Origin: CAVPRW01 sp046727435 [NCBI: bacterium]
GTDB lineage: Bacteria; Tectomicrobia; Entotheonellia; J063
Reading direction: 5' to 3'
Length of the DNA: 6,783 bases
Assembly: GCA_046727435.1 (NCBI GenBank)
Contig: JBKPCR010000151.1
Coordinates: 1-6,783 of the forward strand
The position numbers and the translations under genes were made by a program. The first letter of the stretch is position 1. Each line of letters starts with the position of its first letter. Below are positions 1-4,685 of this stretch, in pieces. The notes under the pieces are model-generated. The model was not told the DNA's origin and did not search any database. It saw only the letters and a list, made by a program, of their open reading frames with translations.

Positions 1-794
1 CAGCGCGCGAATTTGAGCAGATCCTCCATCTGCTGCATCTGGCGGAGAATCTGCTGGCCTTGCTGCATCCCCATCATCTCCGGGCCGCGGAAGGCGAATT
101 TGTTGAGCAGCTCCTCCAATTGCTCCATCTGCTCGAGCATATTCATGAGCTGGTCGAGCTGCTCATCGGTGAGCTGGTCAAGGTTCTGCATGAGGTTGTT
201 GAGGTCGGCGGCGGAGGCTTCGAGATTCTTCAGAAAATTTTCCATAAAGCGCGGGTCGGAGAGGAGACGATTCATCTGTTCGAGCATACGGCTGAGCTGC
301 TGGAACGCATCACTTTCGGAACGCTGGACACGGGAGCGTTCACCTTTGCCGCGCTTGCTAAGGCGGTCGCGAAGACGTTCTTTGAGTTGCTGATACTTTT
401 GATAGAGCTCCTCCATGCGCTCGCCCATTTGTTCTGAATGCTGTGGGAAGCGCTGCATAAGCTGCTCCATGAACTGCTGTAGGCGTTCCATGTAAGCCTG
501 GGCTTGCTCCATGAGGCGCTGGAGCTGATCTTGATCGAGCTTGAAGGAATCAGGGGAATATTTATTCAAGAGTTCTTTCTTCTTGCGCTCGACCTCACGC
601 AGCATGTCATCCAGGCCGCGCAGGGAGCGGTAGCCATCTTCCGACGTGAAGCCGCGGCGGAGGAGTTGTTGCCATGCCCAGTCCAGATCGCCTGAGCGTA
701 AGAGTGCGTCGGCCAGCGCATCCATGGCATCATCCACCCCGATACGAAAGGGATCTTGCGAACCATCCCACTGCCAGTAGCGAAAGCGTCCCAT
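1..794 (-). CDS. VWA-type (CoxE/magnesium-chelatase-associated) protein, N-terminal part, cut by window edge
   Basis: An open frame of 264 codons runs from an ATG at 794 to the left edge with no stop, so the C-terminus is missing. A strong GGAGGA site lies 4 nt upstream of the ATG. The N-terminus (MGRFRYWQWDGSQDPF) and residues 40-80 (WQQLLRRGF, then RGLDDMLREVERKKKELL) match what I recall of the N-terminal region of large VWA-domain proteins that work with MoxR-type AAA+ ATPases. The VWA domain with its MIDAS metal site would lie beyond the window, so it is inferred and not seen. Residues about 85-264 are strongly helical and unusually rich in Met, Gln, Glu and Leu, consistent with long coiled coils; a basic break (RLSKRGKGERSRVQR) lies at 144-158. 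No signal peptide or membrane segment is visible, so it is probably cytoplasmic. It starts 70 bp after the SDR stop and may be co-transcribed with it. Family assignment is moderate; the reading frame is secure. Confidence 0.75.
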   Translation of the reverse strand, partial: MGRFRYWQWDGSQDPFRIGVDDAMDALADALLRSGDLDWAWQQLLRRGFTSEDGYRSLRGLDDMLREVERKKKELLNKYSPDSFKLDQDQLQRLMEQAQAYMERLQQFMEQLMQRFPQHSEQMGERMEELYQKYQQLKERLRDRLSKRGKGERSRVQRSESDAFQQLSRMLEQMNRLLSDPRFMENFLKNLEASAADLNNLMQNLDQLTDEQLDQLMNMLEQMEQLEELLNKFAFRGPEMMGMQQGQQILRQMQQMEDLLKFAR

Positions 795-815
795 GGTTTC
801 CTCCACGCCACCCGT

Positions 816-843
816 CCCAGCCGCCTGGGCCGCCACCGGTGGC
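816..843. other. Two small inverted repeats between SDR and VWA-type gene
   Basis: CCCAG-ccgc-CTGGG (816-829) is followed two bases later by the perfect 12-bp palindrome GCCACCGGTGGC (832-843). Both sit in the 70-bp gap, upstream of the VWA-type gene's ribosome binding site. Neither is followed by a T-run in the direction of transcription, so they are not a classical intrinsic terminator. They could be RNA hairpins at the SDR 3' end, an operator, or chance in GC-rich DNA. Confidence 0.3.
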
Positions 844-864
844 TAGCTCACGTCGATGACATAC

Positions 865-1635
865 TTAGAACAGCGACCGCGACTGGCCGCCGTCGACATT
901 TATGCAGGCCCCCGTGATCAGCGATGCTTGCGCAGAGGCCAAAAAGACCACGATCGGCGCCACTTCTTCCGGACGCCCAAAGCGGCCGAAAGGAAAATCC
1001 GTGTCGAGAAATCGTGCGATCTGCTCCGGACTTTGTTGCTGGCGGCGCTCCCAGGCTCCCCCGGGGAACAAGATCGAGCCGGGCGCAACCGTATTCACCA
1101 GGATATGATCTTGGGCCAGTTGGCGGGCGAGCGTTTTCGAGAAACTGATCATCGCGGCTTTCGAGGCGTTATAGGTCGTGGGACCACCCCACTCTCGTCC
1201 ATAGATCGACGCGATATGAATGATGCGCCCACCCCCCTGGCGTTTCATCTGGGGGATGGCCAGTCGGCTCAAGCGCACGGCCGACAGGAAATTGAGCTGC
1301 AGTACGTCATCCCAATCAATCTCGCTGGCGGCCCAGCTGGGGTCTCCTCGTGCACCGCCGACGTTGTTGACCAGGATATCAAGCTGCCCGAATCTGTCAA
1401 GCGTCTCCTGCAACACCTTCTCCGCATCGCCGGAGCGAGTGAGATCAGCCTCGACAGCCAAGATCTCCACCCCTTTGGCCTTGAGGGCATCGGCTGCCTT
1501 GGAGAGGTCGGCCGGCGTCCGGCCGCAGATGCTGACGTGGGTCCCTTCCAGGGCGAACGCTGCGGCGATGGCGTGGCCAATGCCGCGACTGCCACCCGTC
1601 ACCAGCGCCACTTTTCCTGCTAATCCGAGGTCCAT
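865..1635 (-). CDS. SDR-family NAD(P)-dependent oxidoreductase (FabG-like)
   Basis: This 256-residue protein is a classical short-chain dehydrogenase/reductase, a cytoplasmic Rossmann-fold enzyme that interconverts a carbonyl and an alcohol with NAD(P)H. The dinucleotide-binding motif TGGSRGIG is at 13-20, the acidic D64 after beta-3 is present, and NNVGG is at 90-94. The catalytic set is N115, S143, Y155 and K159 (YNASK). The segment after the active site (VNTVAPGSILFPGG) and the C-terminal INVDGG are typical. R39 after beta-2 hints at NADP(H) preference, which is inference. Length is normal and all key residues are present. GGAGAAGG (1641-1648) lies 5 nt before the ATG and fixes the start. 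It resembles FabG-type reductases, but substrate cannot be read from sequence and there is no fatty-acid synthesis context. The gap upstream holds a long perfect hairpin, so it may be transcribed separately from the 182-residue protein gene. Confidence 0.93.
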   Translation of the reverse strand: MDLGLAGKVALVTGGSRGIGHAIAAAFALEGTHVSICGRTPADLSKAADALKAKGVEILAVEADLTRSGDAEKVLQETLDRFGQLDILVNNVGGARGDPSWAASEIDWDDVLQLNFLSAVRLSRLAIPQMKRQGGGRIIHIASIYGREWGGPTTYNASKAAMISFSKTLARQLAQDHILVNTVAPGSILFPGGAWERRQQQSPEQIARFLDTDFPFGRFGRPEEVAPIVVFLASAQASLITGACINVDGGQSRSLF

Positions 1636-1668
1636 AGATGCCTTCTCCGCTCATGCGTCATCATGTCA

Positions 1669-1715
1669 CCCCAGATGCACACAGATTCCCTGTGTCTATC
1701 TGTGTGCATCTGGGG
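1669..1715. repeat. Perfect 18-bp inverted repeat with 11-nt loop
   Basis: The left arm CCCCAGATGCACACAGAT (1669-1686) and right arm ATCTGTGTGCATCTGGGG (1698-1715) are exact reverse complements around TCCCTGTGTCT. The loop contains a further CTGTGT that could pair with the ACACAG of the left arm, giving an alternative shorter hairpin. The element fills much of the 107-bp gap between the 182-residue membrane protein gene and the SDR gene, and ends about 20 nt before the SDR ribosome binding site. There is no T-run after it on either strand, so it is not a standard intrinsic terminator. It resembles, from memory, CACAGATG-type dispersed intergenic palindromes seen in many environmental genomes. 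Confidence 0.9.
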
Positions 1716-1742
1716 GGCCAATTTCGCGATCCTCTTGACAGG

Positions 1743-2291
1743 CTATGGCAACACCCGCGCGGCGCAGCTTTTGTCAGGCGCAGTGGCCAGAGGAAAGCAG
1801 TGATATACCAGGACGCCCGAAGGCGAGACCTCCAGATCGACGTACCGTTGGCGCGCTAATTCGTTTAAGGTGGCCTCCGCCTCTCGCAGGGAGAGTCCCG
1901 TGCCAAGGACGACATCGGCCACCGTCAGGCGCCCGCCCAGGCGCCTGGCCAGTGTGAGGATTGCCGCCTGCCGCCATCGCCGACGCCACAGCCACGGTGG
2001 CTCCCCCCGCCGCATCAAGCGCCAGAGCAGATAACCGCTGCCCGCCAGGGGGAAAAGGCCCCCTAGCACCAACAGCGCCGCAATGCCAAGTTTCCAGGAA
2101 AAGTAGAAGAGCACACCTGAGAGGACCACAGAGCCTGAGCCATAGAGCGTAGCGGCAAGAATTCCCTTGGCCACGCCCCCGCAGAAACGGATAACGCGCT
2201 CTTTGACGGCGTCGACCTGGGGATCTGAGGCCTCATGGAGCTCTCCGACGTGCCACGACGTCATAGCAATGGATCGTTTCCAAGTGAGCAT
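1743..2291 (-). CDS. Two-helix membrane protein with C-terminal winged-helix-like domain
   Basis: I do not recognise a named family for this 182-residue protein. A polar N-terminus of about 40 residues is followed by two hydrophobic segments at about 43-65 and 68-92, separated by only SWK, making a tight hairpin in the membrane. Next comes a basic, Trp-rich stretch (residues 91-107, RLMRRGEPPWLWRRRWR). Residues about 108-165 read as a winged helix-turn-helix: helix RQAAILTLARRLGG, then LTVADVVLGTGLSLREAEATL, then ELARQRYVDLEV and a strand pair ending in GVLVYHCF. This layout is common in small uncharacterised membrane proteins; the wHTH may bind DNA or only protein. The ATG at 2291 has GGGAGGGGA about 9 nt upstream; an internal ATG at residue 10 has a weaker site and remains possible. 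It lies 65 bp after the LarA-like gene and could be the last gene of that operon. Confidence 0.75.
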   Translation of the reverse strand: MLTWKRSIAMTSWHVGELHEASDPQVDAVKERVIRFCGGVAKGILAATLYGSGSVVLSGVLFYFSWKLGIAALLVLGGLFPLAGSGYLLWRLMRRGEPPWLWRRRWRQAAILTLARRLGGRLTVADVVLGTGLSLREAEATLNELARQRYVDLEVSPSGVLVYHCFPLATAPDKSCAARVLP

Positions 2292-2306
2292 ATGCGCTCG
2301 TCCCCT

Positions 2307-2346
2307 CCCTCACCCCCACCCGCTTGCGCTCAGACAGGGCCGGGTG
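2307..2346. repeat. GC-rich degenerate repeat in the LarA-like/membrane-protein gap
   Basis: CCCTCACCCCCACCCGC (2307-2323) shares the exact 11-mer TCACCCCCACC with 5098-5108 and a degenerate version with 3662-3680. A short inverted repeat CACCCG (2317-2322) / CGGGTG (2341-2346) could form a hairpin with an 18-nt loop. On the minus strand its G-rich side also supplies the GGGAGGGGA ribosome binding site of the 182-residue protein. It looks like a worn copy of a dispersed palindromic repeat. Confidence 0.45.
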
Positions 2347-2356
2347 CTAGGGTCCT

Positions 2357-3610
2357 CTACATAAACGTGGGCAGCCCGCCGGTGCTATCGAACATCAGCG
2401 GCTTCGGCCCCCACAGAATCTCCAGCGTGTCACGTTGTTTCACCTCTGACAAGAGCGCCTCCGAGACATCCAGCTCTTCCAGCAGCAGTGTGTTCTGAAT
2501 ACGCACGATGCGAGTCTCTTCCGGTTTCACCAAACCGATGGTTCCGAGTGCCGCCTCCACCGCCTCGCGGTCGGTGCCAAAGGTGACTGGAATGCGGGCA
2601 CTCTCAGGCGACAGTCCCGTGAGACCATTGATATAGGTGGCGGTAGGATCGATTTTGTTCACCAATCGTCTCGACACGAAGTCTGCCAGGCCCACGCCCA
2701 TCGCATTCCCATAGGAGTCGTCATGCATGTCGCGCACATAGATGCGGAGGATGCGCGGGTGCTTGGGCGGAGGTTCGATAATATTCATGATGCGGCCAAT
2801 CACCTTGGTATCCATGCCTGTGCCGCTGATATTCTTTCCCATCTCCTCGATGATGAGCAGATGGATGAAGTCAAACGGCAGGCGTGCCGCTAACTTTTTT
2901 GACAGCGCCTGCAGCTCCAACTCTGTTGCCTCGAACTGGGGTGTGCGTACAGCGCGAATGATTGCTGTCTGATCATAGCCGTTCTCGATGATGCCCAGTC
3001 CGAAGGCAATCCGTGCGTGCTGCAACACTGTGCGGCCCACCGTCCGGATGACGTGCTCATATCCGTGTTGGACGTTGGCCCGATGGTAATGCTGGGCACC
3101 ATGATATTTGCCAAGGCCGATGGTCATCATCTTGAAGAGGCCGCTCTCAATGGCGCCGCTGAAGTCGGTGTGCGGCTTCACGCGGTTGATGACGCCGATG
3201 TGATCCGCCTCGGATGCATACTTGTCGAGCCATACTGGGATACCGTCGGGCGTCTCGCCGATTTGTACCACCTCCATGCTGGCCCGGAGAGGCACCCCCA
3301 TGCTGTCCTCGGTGATGCCGTAATGGCGCAAGACATCGAGCTGCCCATCGGCGGTGCCACCACCATGGCTGCCCATGGCGGGAATGACAAAAGGCTTCGC
3401 GCCGATCGTCTTGAGATAATCCGCCGTCGCTTTGACGATCGTCGCGATATTCGTGATGCCACGGCTACCAGCTGTCAGTGCCACTGTTTGCTCGGGCTTG
3501 ATCACCGATGCCACGCTGACGCGCGCCAGCTCGGCCTGCACCGTCGCCGGGATATCGGCCACGGCTGGCCCTTCGAACGTTTGACGAATGCGATACATGT
3601 CGGGGTACAT
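2357..3610 (-). CDS. Lactate-racemase-superfamily (LarA N-terminal/DUF2088) domain protein
   Basis: This 417-residue protein belongs to the LarA/DUF2088 superfamily, whose characterised members racemise or epimerise 2-hydroxy-acids with a nickel-pincer nucleotide. Visible landmarks are TAGSRG (46-51, where LarA has its substrate-binding DHTRP), GSHGGG (80-85, H82), INRVKPHTDFSG (141-152, H147), ESGLFKMM (155-162), GLGKYHGAQHYH (165-176) and EMGKNISGTGMD (256-267). H82 and H147 plausibly match LarA's two conserved histidines, but the SGGGK-type lysine that binds the cofactor is not at the usual spacing; K160 or K168 might replace it. So a nickel-dependent racemase activity is uncertain. No signal or membrane segment is seen. 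AAAGGAG at 3617-3623, 6 nt upstream, supports the ATG at 3610. An ATG at 3640 overlaps the pdxA stop as ATGA and has GGGAGAG 7 nt upstream, adding ten basic residues; it is a real alternative. No larB, larC or larE is in the window. Confidence 0.88.
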   Translation of the reverse strand: MYPDMYRIRQTFEGPAVADIPATVQAELARVSVASVIKPEQTVALTAGSRGITNIATIVKATADYLKTIGAKPFVIPAMGSHGGGTADGQLDVLRHYGITEDSMGVPLRASMEVVQIGETPDGIPVWLDKYASEADHIGVINRVKPHTDFSGAIESGLFKMMTIGLGKYHGAQHYHRANVQHGYEHVIRTVGRTVLQHARIAFGLGIIENGYDQTAIIRAVRTPQFEATELELQALSKKLAARLPFDFIHLLIIEEMGKNISGTGMDTKVIGRIMNIIEPPPKHPRILRIYVRDMHDDSYGNAMGVGLADFVSRRLVNKIDPTATYINGLTGLSPESARIPVTFGTDREAVEAALGTIGLVKPEETRIVRIQNTLLLEELDVSEALLSEVKQRDTLEILWGPKPLMFDSTGGLPTFM

Positions 3611-3616
3611 GGTCTT

Positions 3617-3623
3617 CTCCTTT
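3617..3623 (-). promoter_or_regulatory. Ribosome binding site that decides the LarA-like start
   Basis: AAAGGAG on the minus strand lies 6 nt before the ATG at 3610, a near-ideal Shine-Dalgarno site. It favours 3610 over the ATG at 3640, which overlaps the pdxA stop and has its own weaker site at 3648-3654. Confidence 0.7.
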
Positions 3624-3636
3624 GTCCTCCTGCCCC

Positions 3637-4683
3637 TCATCTGTTTTCTCTCCCAGACACTGAGGGTTGGGGTAAGGGAACGCGTCGCCGTGCCATCTCG
3701 GCGGCTAGCACAATGGCCTGGACCATGTTCTTGGGGTCAGCCACGCCTTTCCCGGCGATATCGTAGGCGGTGCCGTGGTCTACCGAGGTGCGGATGATGG
3801 GTAGGCCGACGGTAACATTGACCCCCAACTCGAACTCGGTCATCTTGAACGGGATGTGCCCTTGGTCATGGTACATGGCCACGACCCCATCGAAGTCGCC
3901 GCGTTTAGCGCGGGCGAAGACGGTATCTGGGGAAATGGGGCCGCTGACATTCCAACCGCGCGACTGCGCCTCTTCTACCGCTGGACCGATCTCGTGAATT
4001 TCTTCCTCGCCGAATAAGCCGTTCTCGCCGGCGTGAGGATTGAGTCCCGCCACCGCTAGACGTGGTTCTGTCACGCCCATGCGCTGGATTTCGCGATAGG
4101 CCAGCTCAATCACCTGCAGGACCCGCGCCTTCTTGGCGCGTTCTATAGCACCACGCAGCGACACGTGGGTGCTGACATGAAACACTCGGAAATCGCTGGA
4201 GGCCAGCATCATAGTGTAGACTTTCGTGCCCGTTTTGACGGCTAACAGCTCGGTATGGCCATCGTAGGGGAATCCGGCAGCTCGCATGGCTTCTTTATTC
4301 AGGGGAGCGGTGGCGATGGCATCCACCTCGCCGATTAGGGCCAGTGTGATGGCCCTCTCGACATACGCCACAGCGGCAGCGCCATTGTCTTTGGCTGCAA
4401 CGCCTAACAGAAATGGGCCCGGGTGCTCATCCGCAAGGTCTAGCACATCCACCGTTCCGGGCGTATATCGTCCTTCTGCAGGGCTGCTCACCGAGTGCAG
4501 GTGCTGACCGCTATGCAGGACATCCCGCATCTGTTGGAGCATCCCCAGCGTGCCCAGCACCAGTGGCCGACATATAGTGTAGACTTCCGGCTCGAGCAAT
4601 GCCTTCAGGCTTACCTCAGCCCCGATACCGGCGGGGTCTCCCATCGTAATGGCGATTAGTGGTCTCGTGTCGTGTCCTTCCAT
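3637..4683 (-). CDS. pdxA: PdxA-family 4-phospho-hydroxyacid dehydrogenase
   Basis: This 348-residue protein is a full-length PdxA-family enzyme. Classical PdxA oxidises 4-phosphohydroxy-L-threonine with NAD+ in pyridoxal-phosphate synthesis; PdxA2-type relatives act on 4-phospho-D-threonate or D-erythronate in sugar-acid catabolism. The three metal-binding histidines are present: H143 (DGHTE), H173 (STHVSLR) and H272 (MYHDQGHIPFK). Also seen are the N-terminal ITMGDPAGIGAEV (12-24), APLNKEAM (126-133), AGLNPHAGENGLFG (212-225) and RTSVDHGTAYDIAGKG (298-313). The YDIAGKG ending is, as I recall, closer to PdxA2 than to biosynthetic PdxA, which usually has LDLAGTG, so the substrate is open. The ATG at 4683 is preferred: it is 2 nt after the upstream stop, and its GGAGAG site lies in the last codons of that gene, implying coupling. 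The last 15 residues (RVPLPQPSVSGRENR) look like a repeat-encoded tail. Confidence 0.92.
   Translation of the reverse strand: MEGHDTRPLIAITMGDPAGIGAEVSLKALLEPEVYTICRPLVLGTLGMLQQMRDVLHSGQHLHSVSSPAEGRYTPGTVDVLDLADEHPGPFLLGVAAKDNGAAAVAYVERAITLALIGEVDAIATAPLNKEAMRAAGFPYDGHTELLAVKTGTKVYTMMLASSDFRVFHVSTHVSLRGAIERAKKARVLQVIELAYREIQRMGVTEPRLAVAGLNPHAGENGLFGEEEIHEIGPAVEEAQSRGWNVSGPISPDTVFARAKRGDFDGVVAMYHDQGHIPFKMTEFELGVNVTVGLPIIRTSVDHGTAYDIAGKGVADPKNMVQAIVLAAEMARRRVPLPQPSVSGRENR
3648..3684. repeat. Degenerate GC-rich repeat encoding the PdxA C-terminal tail
   Basis: The plus strand reads CTCTCCC, a short spacer, then GAGGGTTGGGGTAAGGG (3662-3678). This resembles the common GAGGGTTGGGGTGAGGG type of dispersed palindromic repeat, and is related to copies at 2307-2323 and 5098-5108 in opposite orientation. 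On the minus strand it encodes the Pro-rich tail VPLPQPSVSGREN, beyond the conserved end of the PdxA fold. Confidence 0.45.
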
Positions 4684-4685
4684 CG

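Noticed and set aside
60-437. Plus-strand open frames at the left end (Leu/Glu-rich, 125 codons)
   Set aside because: Reverse complement of the Gln/Met/Glu-rich helical repeat region of the VWA-type gene; the Leu/Glu pattern is a mirror of CAG and GAG codons.
566-811. Minus-strand open frame of 81 codons
   Set aside because: Out of frame with the VWA-type gene, which has the better start, ribosome binding site and homology.
856-1623. Plus-strand open frame of 255 codons opposite the SDR gene
   Set aside because: It lies codon-for-codon antisense to a complete SDR with all catalytic residues; the translation shows no family features and is a by-product of GC-rich codon use.
1669-1715. Reading the long hairpin as a rho-independent terminator
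   Set aside because: No T-rich tract follows the stem in either direction; it is kept as an inverted repeat of unknown role.
3017-3766. Plus-strand open frame of 249 codons across the LarA-like and pdxA genes
   Set aside because: It is antisense to two well-supported genes and spans their junction; His/Arg-rich shadow composition and no recognisable domain.
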